Below, piece after piece: positions 7,069 through 14,753 of a stretch of DNA of 16,417 bases. The stretch is taken from positions 16,277-32,693 of the forward strand of contig DMCR01000195.1 of the NCBI GenBank assembly GCA_003445735.1, given 5' to 3'. This stretch comes from Cryomorphaceae bacterium (lineage in GTDB: Bacteria > Bacteroidota > Bacteroidia > Flavobacteriales > Schleiferiaceae). The first letter of the stretch is position 1; each line of letters begins with the position of its first letter. The position numbers and the translations under genes were made by a program. The notes beneath the pieces were generated by a model. The model was not told the origin of the DNA, ran no database searches, and was given only the letters and a program-made list of their open reading frames with translations.

Positions 7069-7139
7069 TTACCCGACTAGGACTCGAACCTAGAATAACG
7101 GTACCAAAAACCGGTGTGTTGCCATTACACTATCGGGCA
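7069..7139 (-). tRNA. tRNA-Gln, anticodon TTG
   Basis: A 71-base cloverleaf. The acceptor stem TGCCCGA / TCGGGTA has 7 pairs, one G-T. The D arm GTGT / ACAC carries an AATGGCA loop. The anticodon loop TTTTGGT gives anticodon TTG, so it reads CAA and possibly CAG. The T arm CTAGG-TTCGAGT-CCTAG is perfect. The discriminator base is A and CCA is not encoded. The anticodon stem CCGGT / ACCGT carries one C-T mismatch at its outer pair (27-43), while the four inner pairs are sound. Overall it resembles other bacterial tRNA-Gln(TTG) genes. It stands alone with its own promoter and terminator. A gatC gene for the Glu-tRNA(Gln)/Asp-tRNA(Asn) amidotransferase lies further right in the window. Confidence 0.95.
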
Positions 7140-7141
7140 AT

Positions 7142-7167
7142 CGTCCCCATTTGGGACGCCAAATATA
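7142..7167 (-). promoter_or_regulatory. tRNA-Gln promoter and leader inverted repeat
   Basis: On the minus strand TATATTTG (complement of 7160-7167) matches the Bacteroidota -7 box TAnnTTTG exactly. No good TTG -33 element is present; a T-rich stretch lies at about the right distance. Just inside it is a perfect 6-base inverted repeat, CGTCCC (7142-7147) and GGGACG (7153-7158), with a 5-base loop. The repeat may span the transcription start and the short pre-tRNA leader, and could help processing or be an operator. Confidence 0.55.
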
Positions 7168-7311
7168 CTGCAATTGGTATTACTCGAAAAAAGGATAAAG
7201 AAAATTTTCGCGGTTTAACATTCCCTAAGCCCAATAGGGCGTTGGTTTTTCTTATTTTCGAGGCGATTACACCCGGTCTTTCACTACAAAAGATCAAAAA
7301 GCAGAGAATCA
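7168..7311. other. Intergenic stretch before the TMEM260-like gene
   Basis: No open frame, RNA gene or strong repeat is visible here. It contains a weak 4-base hairpin, GCCC-AATA-GGGC (7229-7240), followed by T-rich sequence, and TATTTTCG (7252-7259), one base off the -7 consensus, which could be the promoter of the 7312 gene. No matching TTG lies at a proper distance. Confidence 0.4.
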
Positions 7312-10300
7312 GTGAATTACAAAAAGCTCAATAATGTGTTCGGATGGGCAGTATTTGCCATCGCCACCATCACGTATTTTATGACTATAGAACCTACGAC
7401 CAGCTTCTGGGATTGTGGGGAATACATAGCAACCTCGGTAAAGCTTCAAGTGGGTCACCCTCCGGGCGCACCGTTCTTCCAATTGATGGGGAACTTGTTT
7501 GGCCAATTCGCTGCTAATCCAGAAAGCCAGGCGTTGATGGTGAACGCGTTGAGTGCATTGAGCTCCTCGTTCAGCATTCTATTCTTATTCTGGACCATTA
7601 CGGCTTTGGGTGTAAAGCTCTTGGGGGGACAAGATAAATTGGACAACGCCGGTACCATCGCTGTTTTGGGTGCAGGTGCTGTGGGTGCATTAGCCTACAC
7701 ATTCTCTGATAGCTTCTGGTTCTCCGCTGTAGAGGGTGAGGTATACGCCATGAGCTCCTTCTTTACTGCCGCCGCTTTCTGGGCGGTTCTCAAATGGGAG
7801 CAAGCGGTAGATCACGATCCTTATGCAAACAAATGGTTGTTACTAATCGCCTACCTCGTAGGACTTTCAGTGGGGGTACACATCCTCGTATTCTTGACCA
7901 TTCCAGCCATTGGAATGATCTACTACTTCAAAAAATATCCAACACCAACCCGCAACGGATTCATCATCGCCAATGGGGCGAGTATTGCCGTGCTAGGGTT
8001 AGTCTTTGCCTTCATCATTCCTATCGTGTTGAAGCTGTTCAGTACCCTGGAAATCAACTTCGTGAACAACTTCGGATTACCGTTCCACTCGGGCACTATT
8101 GCTGCCTTCCTCATCCTAACCGCTGCCGTGGTGTTCGGGATTTTGTGGACGCATAAGAACAACAAGCCGCTGTACCAGCAAGCTATTATTGGCGTAATGT
8201 TAATCGTGATGGGGTACTCGACCTTCATCATATTGGCCATTCGTTCGAATGCGAATACACCGATTGACGAGAACAACCCGGAAGATGCGATGTCGCTTTT
8301 GGCGTACTACAACCGTGAACAATATGGTGATTGGCCCATTCTCTATGGAAAGTCTTTTAACGCCCCGTATGACCGCAGCAACCCGTTTGATGATGGCAAA
8401 CCGGTATACCAGCGTGGTTATGCCGTAATGAACGGCCCTAAGCAGGTGACCTCGTTCAAGCTGAAGACAGAGGCCGAAGCCTATGTGGCGGCCAACGGCG
8501 GCAACCTCACCATCGACGGCAAATACTTATTGACCGACGACAAAAAAGGAAGCGTGCCGAACTACGATCCTAAGTACAAGGGCTTCTTCCCGCGTATTTG
8601 GAACGACGATCCACAATACCGCCAGAACTACATCAACATCATGGACATCAAAGATCCTGAGGCGCCGATCACTTTTGCGCAGCACGTAAGGTTCTTCTTT
8701 GAATACCAAGTAGGTAAGATGTGGTTCCGCTACTTCATGTGGAACTACAGCGGACGTCAAAACGACGAGCAGCACCGCTATGAAATCTCCAAAGGGAACT
8801 GGATCACCGGTATTCCATTCTTGGACAGCATGAGACTTGGCAACCAAGACAACTTGCCGGACCATTGGAAAAATAATCCGTCGCGCAACACCTATTTCAT
8901 GTTGCCGTTCCTCTTGGGAATCTTCGGGCTCTACTACCAATACAAGAAAAACAACAAGGATGCATGGGCGGTGACGCTCTTTTTCCTACTCACAGGTATT
9001 GCCATTGTGGTCTACACCAACCACAAGCCGTTCGAACCGCGAGAGCGTGATTACGCCTTTGTAGGGTCGTTCTATGCCTATGCCATTTGGATTGGACTAG
9101 GCGCTCTAGGGTTGTGGGATACCCTCCGCACAAAGATGAGTCCACAAGTGGCCTCTTACCTCGTCATTGGGGCTACCATGCTTGCTGTGCCTGCTCGAAT
9201 GGCGGCAGAAAACTGGGACGATCACGACCGTTCAAACCGCTACACAGCGCGCGATATCGCTAAGGCTTACCTGGACAGTTGTGAGCCTAACTCCATCCTC
9301 TTCACTAATGGTGATAACGATACGTTCCCGTTATGGTACGTACAAGAGGTGGAAGGCTACCGCACGGACGTGCGCATTGTCAACCTCAGCTTGTTGAACA
9401 CCGATTGGTACATCGACCAGCAGCGCCGCAAGGCCTACGATGGTGAAGCCGTGCCGTTCTCGTTTGACTGGAACCAATACGTACAAGGAACGCGGGATGT
9501 ATTGTACTACCGCGACCTGGGTGTTAAGGGACGTTGGAATGTGAAGGATTTTATCCAATTCACCAAGCGAGACGACAGCCAAGTGAAATTCAAGGCGAGC
9601 GGCGGCAAAGAACTGCCATTGTTCCCACAGAAAAACTTCCGCATTAATATAGACAAAGAAGCCGTCTTCGCTAATGGCGTTGTAGATATAGCCGATAGCG
9701 CAAGTGTCGTTGATTACATCGATTGGAACTGGAAAGCGAACGTCATTACCAAACGTGATTTGATGGTCATTGACTTGATCGCGAACAATAATTGGGAGCG
9801 TCCTATCTACTTCTCCATCACCGTGGGGAACAGTCCGAAGGCCTACTTCTGGTTGAACGACTACTTCCGCTTGGAGGGTATGGCATACAGATTTGTTCCT
9901 CAGTACTACCCGTCTAACACCCAAGGCATAGACTACGGCCGCGTGGACACAGATATCATGTACGACAACTTGCTCAACAAGTTTGGGTACGGAAACATGG
10001 AGCTTCCGGATGTATATCTAGACGAAACCAACCGTCGATTGAGCTACAACCTACGCACCATCTTTGGTCGCTTGGCCAACGAATTGGTCGCAGAAGGAAA
10101 GAATGATAAAGCAGTAGAGGCCCTCGACTTCGCTATGGAGAAAATGCCGGTGGAAAAATTTGGCTATAACTACTTCGTCTTCGGCATCATCGATGCCTAT
10201 TATAAGGCTGGGGCGACGGAAAAGGCGCGTGAATTGACATGGGCTTTCGCGGACCGATTGGACGACGAGCTCGCCTTCTATGCTGCGTTTGACCGCAAGG

Positions 10301-10455
10301 ACAAGCGTGCCGCCTCCAACGAATGGCGCACCAACCTGCAGTTCTACCAAATGCTATTGCGCAACGTACAGATGCACGACAACAACGATAGCGTACAGAA
10401 CTTCTACCAACGCTACAATGCTGCTGCATCGCCGTTCGGCAACGGACAAGGGTAA
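7312..10455 (+). CDS. DUF2723 / TMEM260-like multi-pass membrane glycosyltransferase candidate
   Basis: A 1047-residue polytopic membrane protein. The N-terminal DUF2723 region (about 10-200) carries the hallmark TSFWDCGEYI (30-39) and VGHPPGAPFF (47-56), whose acidic residues are typical of GT-C type enzymes. About ten hydrophobic segments are visible between 10 and 310 and between 525 and 625, separated by a soluble insert (about 315-470). A large C-terminal soluble part follows, with conserved-looking blocks LFTNGDNDTFPLWYVQEVEG (663-682) and ERPIYFSIT (829-837). The last 130 residues contain helical, TPR-like repeats (about 915-985). The human relative TMEM260 is a protein O-mannosyltransferase (family GT117), and Bacteroidota members are proposed to act in protein O-glycosylation; the donor and targets here are inferred, not shown. 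The start is GTG at 7312, fitting where homologues begin. A strong hairpin follows the stop. Confidence 0.9.
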   Translation: MNYKKLNNVFGWAVFAIATITYFMTIEPTTSFWDCGEYIATSVKLQVGHPPGAPFFQLMGNLFGQFAANPESQALMVNALSALSSSFSILFLFWTITALGVKLLGGQDKLDNAGTIAVLGAGAVGALAYTFSDSFWFSAVEGEVYAMSSFFTAAAFWAVLKWEQAVDHDPYANKWLLLIAYLVGLSVGVHILVFLTIPAIGMIYYFKKYPTPTRNGFIIANGASIAVLGLVFAFIIPIVLKLFSTLEINFVNNFGLPFHSGTIAAFLILTAAVVFGILWTHKNNKPLYQQAIIGVMLIVMGYSTFIILAIRSNANTPIDENNPEDAMSLLAYYNREQYGDWPILYGKSFNAPYDRSNPFDDGKPVYQRGYAVMNGPKQVTSFKLKTEAEAYVAANGGNLTIDGKYLLTDDKKGSVPNYDPKYKGFFPRIWNDDPQYRQNYINIMDIKDPEAPITFAQHVRFFFEYQVGKMWFRYFMWNYSGRQNDEQHRYEISKGNWITGIPFLDSMRLGNQDNLPDHWKNNPSRNTYFMLPFLLGIFGLYYQYKKNNKDAWAVTLFFLLTGIAIVVYTNHKPFEPRERDYAFVGSFYAYAIWIGLGALGLWDTLRTKMSPQVASYLVIGATMLAVPARMAAENWDDHDRSNRYTARDIAKAYLDSCEPNSILFTNGDNDTFPLWYVQEVEGYRTDVRIVNLSLLNTDWYIDQQRRKAYDGEAVPFSFDWNQYVQGTRDVLYYRDLGVKGRWNVKDFIQFTKRDDSQVKFKASGGKELPLFPQKNFRINIDKEAVFANGVVDIADSASVVDYIDWNWKANVITKRDLMVIDLIANNNWERPIYFSITVGNSPKAYFWLNDYFRLEGMAYRFVPQYYPSNTQGIDYGRVDTDIMYDNLLNKFGYGNMELPDVYLDETNRRLSYNLRTIFGRLANELVAEGKNDKAVEALDFAMEKMPVEKFGYNYFVFGIIDAYYKAGATEKARELTWAFADRLDDELAFYAAFDRKDKRAASNEWRTNLQFYQMLLRNVQMHDNNDSVQNFYQRYNAAASPFGNGQG

Positions 10456-10476
10456 GCAAAAAACAATGTTCTTTAA

Positions 10477-10490
10477 CCCCCCCCGGGGGG
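10477..10490. repeat. C8-G6 homopolymer palindrome
   Basis: Eight C (10477-10484) run directly into six G (10485-10490), 21 bases after the stop of the TMEM260-like gene. The tract is non-coding. Such runs are prone to polymerase slippage and can form compact structures; length may vary between strains or reads. Confidence 0.9.
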
Positions 10491-10501
10491 TATGGGATTA
10501 G

Positions 10502-10530
10502 AGATCCGGGCGTCTACGGCGCCCGGATCT
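10502..10530. terminator. Bidirectional terminator between converging genes
   Basis: A perfect 11-base inverted repeat, AGATCCGGGCG (10502-10512) and CGCCCGGATCT (10520-10530), with a 7-base loop. It sits between the stop of the 7312-10455 gene and the stop of the helicase gene at 10535. The sequence after it on the plus strand is only moderately T-rich (TATCTTATC), and on the minus strand CTAATCCC, so termination strength is uncertain. Position and stem stability support the role for both genes. Confidence 0.8.
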
Positions 10531-10534
10531 TATC

Positions 10535-12967
10535 TTATCCAAAGTCCAATTGCATTCTCTGTATCCGCGACACCAACGACTCGTTCGACATAGTCTCGCG
10601 CAACCTGTCCACTAAAATGGGGAAGGCCAACGGGGTTGGGGCGTCGATGTGATTGAGAACCCATTCCTGCTGCGCAATACGCTCCAAAGCCGCCCGAATG
10701 CGCGCTTCCTCCAACTGGAACTCGTGAACCTCCTCTTGGGCTTGACGTAACAAAAGGTTGTCCGGGTCGTAGTCGCGGAAGACCTCATACACGAGCTTGG
10801 TAGAGCTCTGCAGCTGCTTCGTGCTCATATTCTTGCCGGGGTAGCCAGTAAAGAGCAGGCCGGAAATTTGGGCAATATCGCGGAACCTGCGTTGTGTCAG
10901 CTCGCTTTCGTTGAGGCTGCTCGAGAGGTCCGAGCGAAGGTGATCCGTGCTGAAGATGTCGCTGTCCAGGGCGTCCTGAATGGAAATAGGTTGGTCGCTC
11001 AAGAGCTCAAAGCCGTAGTCGTTCATCGCAATAGAGAAGGTCTGCGATCCGAAGTGGCCTAAGCGGTGGCCAAGCAGCAGGGCCATCCCTTCGTGGGCTA
11101 GTCGGCCTTCGAAGGGATATACAAAAAGGTGGTAGCCCTCATCGTCCTCGAGGTATTCCATGAGGAATTGGTCGCGATTCGGCACAATGCTGCGTTCCTT
11201 TTGTAAACGAATGATGGGTTGAATAAGCGCAAGCTCTGGATCTTCAAACGAATTCTTGGTGGCTGATTCTTCGATTTTTTCTCTTAGGTATCGGCCCAAT
11301 TCTGCACTGAGCGGCATCCTCCCGCCCATATAACTTGGCACCGCACCCTTGGCGTTTTTAGCCGGGCGAACCCTCGCCTCTATGCCTTGGAACCACACGA
11401 GCTCGAGGCATTGGCCCGCAAACCAGAACCGTTCCCCTATGCTCAAACGAGAGACGAAGTATTCCTCTACTTGGCCCAATACCTTTCCGCGCTGCAGCTT
11501 CACCTTGACAAGCGCTCCACTGACGATGGTGCCTATACCGAACTTGTGGCGCATTGCGACTTTTTTCGAAATCACCTTGTGTACGCCCTCTTCCACCACC
11601 ACCTTGTGGTAGTCGTCGTATCCACTTAACGTATCGCCGCCGCGCACTACAAAATCCAAACACCACAGCCATTCCTCATAACTGAGCGACATGAAGCTCA
11701 CCGTTTCGCTAACCTCTTGCCAGAGCTCATCAGCCATAAACCCACCGCCCACGGCGCGGGTGACCAAATACTGTATCAACACATCCATGCTTCGTAAATA
11801 CGGTATACGGTCCTCGTTGGTCTTCGTGTCAATAGCCTTGCGTAACGCGGCACATTCAATCAATTCCAAACTGTGGGTAGGCACAAAAAATATCTTCGAG
11901 GTCGCGCCCGGTCGGTGGCCGCTTCGGCCCGCACGCTGCACGAACCTGCTCACACCCTTCGGGGAGCCAATCTGCACCACGCAATCCACCGGTCGAAAGT
12001 CTACGCCTAGATCCAAAGAGGAGGTGCACACCACCGCCTTTAGTCGGCCGTCGTACAAGGCTTCTTCCACCCAAGTACGCATCTCGCGGGAAATCGCACT
12101 ATGGTGCATGGCCAATACCCCCGCTAGCGACGGGTCGGCCTCCAATAACTTCTGAAACCATATCTCCGCCTGCGCTCTCGTATTGGTGAAAATGAGGGTG
12201 CTTTGATTTTCATAGATGAGCGGAACGACTTGGTCCAATAAACGAATGCCCAAATGCCCGGCCCAAGGCAGGGTCTCCACCTCTTCGGGTAGCACGGCCT
12301 CAACGACCAATTCCTTTTCAATATCCGCCACAACCCACTGCCCAGGCTTGGGGGGATTAGGGCCCAGTAGAACATCCATGCTCTCCGCCATATTTCCTAT
12401 GGTAGCGCTAATGCCCCAAGTTTGCATGGCGGGGTTGAGCGCACGGAATCGGGCCAATAAAAGCTCACATTGTACCGCTCTTTTGCTCCCCATCAACTCG
12501 TGCCATTCGTCCAAAACTACCGCCTTTAGGTACTTAAATAGCCTTTCGTGGCCCTTCTGAGTGAACATCACATGAATGCTTTCGGGGGTGGTTATGAGGA
12601 TTTCCGGTAGCTCCTTTTTCTGGCGCTGCTTGATCTTTTGAGACGTGTCCCCAGTACGTATCTCTACACGCCAATCACTGCCCATACCTTGCACCGCCCG
12701 CTCCGCGCTCTGCGCAATTTCTTTCGCCAACGCCCGGATGGGAGTGATCCAAATAATTTGACAACCTTTGGCGGGCTCATGCAGCCCACGCGCGATAGCC
12801 GGCAACAACAGAGAGTAGGTCTTCCCGCTTCCCGTAGGTGCATTAACCATACCACTCGCGCCGCTCAATAGAGCGCTCCAAGCCTGGATTTGAAAGGTAA
12901 AGGGCAACCAGCCTTGATCTGAAAACCAAGACCTACAGTGTTGCAAGACTTGTGGCTGGGCCGCCAC
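10535..12967 (-). CDS. Lhr-like DEXH-box helicase ('ligase-associated' type)
   Basis: An 810-residue superfamily-2 ATP-dependent helicase of the Lhr group. A Q-like motif (FTFQIQAW, 23-30) and Walker A NAPTGSGKT (42-50) come first, then TPIRAL (75-80), TTPES (126-130), motif II DEWH (153-156) and motif III SATIGN (187-192). Helicase domain 2 contains STLIFTNTR (256-264), HHSAIS (288-293) and motif VI QRAGRSGHRPG (344-354). The C-terminal 450 residues are a winged-helix and beta-rich Lhr extension. DEWHELMGSKR and overall length match the bacterial 'ligase-associated DNA damage response DEXH box helicase' family, usually encoded beside an ATP-dependent DNA ligase, a metallo-beta-lactamase-fold nuclease and PdeM. 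None of those is nearby here. The start is GTG: TAA and TAG stops of the same frame lie directly upstream and the next Met is inside the ATPase domain. Confidence 0.92.
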   Translation of the reverse strand: MAAQPQVLQHCRSWFSDQGWLPFTFQIQAWSALLSGASGMVNAPTGSGKTYSLLLPAIARGLHEPAKGCQIIWITPIRALAKEIAQSAERAVQGMGSDWRVEIRTGDTSQKIKQRQKKELPEILITTPESIHVMFTQKGHERLFKYLKAVVLDEWHELMGSKRAVQCELLLARFRALNPAMQTWGISATIGNMAESMDVLLGPNPPKPGQWVVADIEKELVVEAVLPEEVETLPWAGHLGIRLLDQVVPLIYENQSTLIFTNTRAQAEIWFQKLLEADPSLAGVLAMHHSAISREMRTWVEEALYDGRLKAVVCTSSLDLGVDFRPVDCVVQIGSPKGVSRFVQRAGRSGHRPGATSKIFFVPTHSLELIECAALRKAIDTKTNEDRIPYLRSMDVLIQYLVTRAVGGGFMADELWQEVSETVSFMSLSYEEWLWCLDFVVRGGDTLSGYDDYHKVVVEEGVHKVISKKVAMRHKFGIGTIVSGALVKVKLQRGKVLGQVEEYFVSRLSIGERFWFAGQCLELVWFQGIEARVRPAKNAKGAVPSYMGGRMPLSAELGRYLREKIEESATKNSFEDPELALIQPIIRLQKERSIVPNRDQFLMEYLEDDEGYHLFVYPFEGRLAHEGMALLLGHRLGHFGSQTFSIAMNDYGFELLSDQPISIQDALDSDIFSTDHLRSDLSSSLNESELTQRRFRDIAQISGLLFTGYPGKNMSTKQLQSSTKLVYEVFRDYDPDNLLLRQAQEEVHEFQLEEARIRAALERIAQQEWVLNHIDAPTPLAFPILVDRLRETMSNESLVSRIQRMQLDFG

Positions 12968-12970
12968 CTA

Positions 12971-13507
12971 TTAGGAACGTATTTTCCGAACCAGCCACAT
13001 AAAGTCACCCAGGTATTCCGGATAGTTTTTGTTGAAATGGAATTCTTGTGGCTCACCGTCCTCATTGAACAAGCTACCAACGTTACTCACAAGTAGCTTT
13101 GAAGAGAGCGGTACAGACCCAACATACATCATCCAAGCGTGCAAATCATGCAGGGCATTGATGCCGCCAAAGGGACCGGAGGAAACCGTAACCGCAGCCA
13201 TAGGCTTCTTAGTGTATTCAGGACGGAAATAGTCTAAGGTATTCTTTAACGCTCCTGGCATGCGTCCATTGTATTCAGGAGAAACAATGAGGATACCATC
13301 CGCCTGCTGAAGGGCAGTTCGGAAGTCTTCGAGACGGTCTTTTCCAGGGGATCCGGCACCATATACCGGAAAGTTATATTCTCTTATATCCAAAAATTCG
13401 ACTTTACTCACGTCCGGATTGGCATTGAGCTCGGCGGCTAAATAAGTGGCGACTGTAGCCGTTTGAGACTGTGCTCTAGGACCGCCTTGAATGATGGTAA
13501 TAATCAT
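12971..13507 (-). CDS. NAD(P)H-dependent FMN reductase family protein
   Basis: A 178-residue flavodoxin-fold oxidoreductase. The first strand and phosphate-binding loop region (MIITIIQGGPRAQSQTATVA) is followed by the family signature SPEYNGRMPGALKNTLDYF (76-94) and by SSGPFGG (109-115), both of which contact FMN in known relatives. Members reduce FMN, quinones, azo dyes or chromate with NAD(P)H; the physiological substrate here cannot be read from sequence. Loop 1 lacks the usual SxRxxS spacing but keeps R11, S14 and T16. It lies 44 bases downstream of gatC and 3 bases upstream of the helicase start, in the same frame as the helicase, so translational coupling is likely. Confidence 0.9.
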   Translation of the reverse strand: MIITIIQGGPRAQSQTATVATYLAAELNANPDVSKVEFLDIREYNFPVYGAGSPGKDRLEDFRTALQQADGILIVSPEYNGRMPGALKNTLDYFRPEYTKKPMAAVTVSSGPFGGINALHDLHAWMMYVGSVPLSSKLLVSNVGSLFNEDGEPQEFHFNKNYPEYLGDFMWLVRKIRS

Positions 13508-13551
13508 GGTTAAATGGCGTTTTTGGACTAACGCCTAGGAAAGGTAAAGGT

Positions 13552-13845
13552 TTAGGCCTTCTTCCCAAACTTGGGCACACGGAAATAATCCGAATTTGCG
13601 TCCGGTGCATTCTTCAGCGCATCTTCCTTGCTAATCATATTGGCCTCTACATCTTCACGCATCACATCAACGGATTTACTCATCTGCGTCAGTGGTGCTA
13701 CGCCTTGTAGGTCGAGGGATTCAATCTTAGCGACAAAGTCCAAAATCTTGGTCATGTCGCCCTGCATCTCGTCAAGCTCTGCTTCCGACAACTCCAAGCG
13801 GCTCAAATGCGCCAAGTGTTTGATTTGTTCTCTGGTGATTTCCAT
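13552..13845 (-). CDS. gatC: Asp-tRNA(Asn)/Glu-tRNA(Gln) amidotransferase subunit C
   Basis: A 97-residue protein matching GatC in length and pattern: helix-rich start ITREQIKHLAHLSRLELSEAE (3-23), a DMTKILDFVAKIESLD central part (30-45) and VAPLTQM (49-55). A C-terminal belt segment ends in SDYFRVPKFG, where the family typically shows F-x-VPKV. GatC wraps and stabilises the GatA-GatB complex that amidates misacylated Glu-tRNA(Gln) or Asp-tRNA(Asn). gatA and gatB are not in this window. It follows the acyltransferase gene by 12 bases and precedes the reductase by 44, so it probably sits in a mixed operon. Confidence 0.95.
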   Translation of the reverse strand: MEITREQIKHLAHLSRLELSEAELDEMQGDMTKILDFVAKIESLDLQGVAPLTQMSKSVDVMREDVEANMISKEDALKNAPDANSDYFRVPKFGKKA

Positions 13846-13857
13846 CCATCCAATGAT

Positions 13858-14607
13858 CTATGATAAAGGTAAGGCAAGTTTACCGGTGTGGCCGTGATTT
13901 TTTAAATCTGTCGCCAGCGCTACATAGCAACGGTCACTGAGCTCTTCAATAGCGTTCTCAGCATTCTCATCTGCCCAAAACTCACCCAATACTTTGGTAT
14001 CCACTGGACCTATGCTGGAAGGCTGGCCCCAATCACCTAATCTGAACTTGTTCTGATATATACTCATCAACACCACCGGTACTTTGTTTTCCACCGCGAG
14101 CTTGAATGCTCCGGCCTTAAACGCGCGTAATAATTGGTCCTGTGGTGGAATGCCTCCCTCTGGATAAATACACACGCTGTAGCCCTCCTTGATCTTCTGG
14201 TCAGCATTGCGTATGGCTTGCTTACGGCCGCTAAAGGAACTGCGGTCTACTGCAATAGAAGTTTGCTTGAAGAAATACCCGAACAATGGTAGTTTCAAGA
14301 GCTCTGCTTTTCCCATAAAAACCACGGGGGTTGGTGAGGCCAAGAAGGTCATAGGAATATCTAGGTCTGAGCCATGATTCGGTGCAAGAACCACAGGTCC
14401 TTGGTGCTTCATTTTGTATTCACCCGGTCTTGGCCATACCCCCATGAGTACTAAATACATCCATGACCACACTTTTGCCACCTTGAAAAAGTAATTATAG
14501 TTCCCTCTGGGGCGCGCCGTCCACAACAAAGCTGGCAATAGCACGACAATAGTGGCAAAAGCCGCGAAATAATACCAGATGTGATGAATGTAGCTGAAAA
14601 TTTTCAC
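13858..14607 (-). CDS. plsC: 1-acyl-sn-glycerol-3-phosphate acyltransferase (PlsC family)
   Basis: Membrane-associated acyltransferase that adds a fatty acyl chain to lysophosphatidate, making phosphatidate for phospholipid synthesis. From the chosen start it has 249 residues. An N-terminal membrane helix (about 10-30) is followed by the catalytic NHGSDLD (77-83; H78 and D83 of HX4D), a VDRSS block (121-125) and YPEGGIPP (148-155). The last corresponds to the usual FPEGTRS motif but has EGG in place of EGT. The frame is open to another GTG at 14655. The extra 16 codons are AT-rich, Tyr/Ile-rich and promoter-like (TATATATAC), so GTG at 14607 is preferred, with moderate certainty. It appears to lead the plsC-gatC-reductase-helicase run. 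Specificity (PlsC versus another lysophospholipid or lipid acyltransferase) is inferred. Confidence 0.88.
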   Translation of the reverse strand: MKIFSYIHHIWYYFAAFATIVVLLPALLWTARPRGNYNYFFKVAKVWSWMYLVLMGVWPRPGEYKMKHQGPVVLAPNHGSDLDIPMTFLASPTPVVFMGKAELLKLPLFGYFFKQTSIAVDRSSFSGRKQAIRNADQKIKEGYSVCIYPEGGIPPQDQLLRAFKAGAFKLAVENKVPVVLMSIYQNKFRLGDWGQPSSIGPVDTKVLGEFWADENAENAIEELSDRCYVALATDLKNHGHTGKLALPLS

Positions 14608-14753
14608 GAGGCTAAAGTAGTATATATACCTAATGTGGGCATAGCGTAAAATCACTTTTCCGGCACCTTAGAATTGTTTAACTGTGCTCCTATATCCCTA
14701 ACGAAAAGAACTAGCTCACAGGGGGTTAAACGAATTTTTTGTACTTTTTATCG

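Noticed and set aside
6856..7080. Open frame of 74 codons over the palindrome-rich intergenic region
   Set aside because: It runs through the structured repeats and terminator and into the antisense of the tRNA, has no protein-like composition, and is better explained by the RNA and hairpin features.
7229..7240. GCCC-AATA-GGGC hairpin as a terminator
   Set aside because: The stem has only four pairs and lies upstream of a gene start with no transcript obviously needing termination there.
9331..9924. Long antisense open frame (197 codons) inside the TMEM260-like gene
   Set aside because: The plus-strand protein is continuous with strong family motifs through this segment; the antisense frame has no recognisable domain and is a codon-bias shadow.
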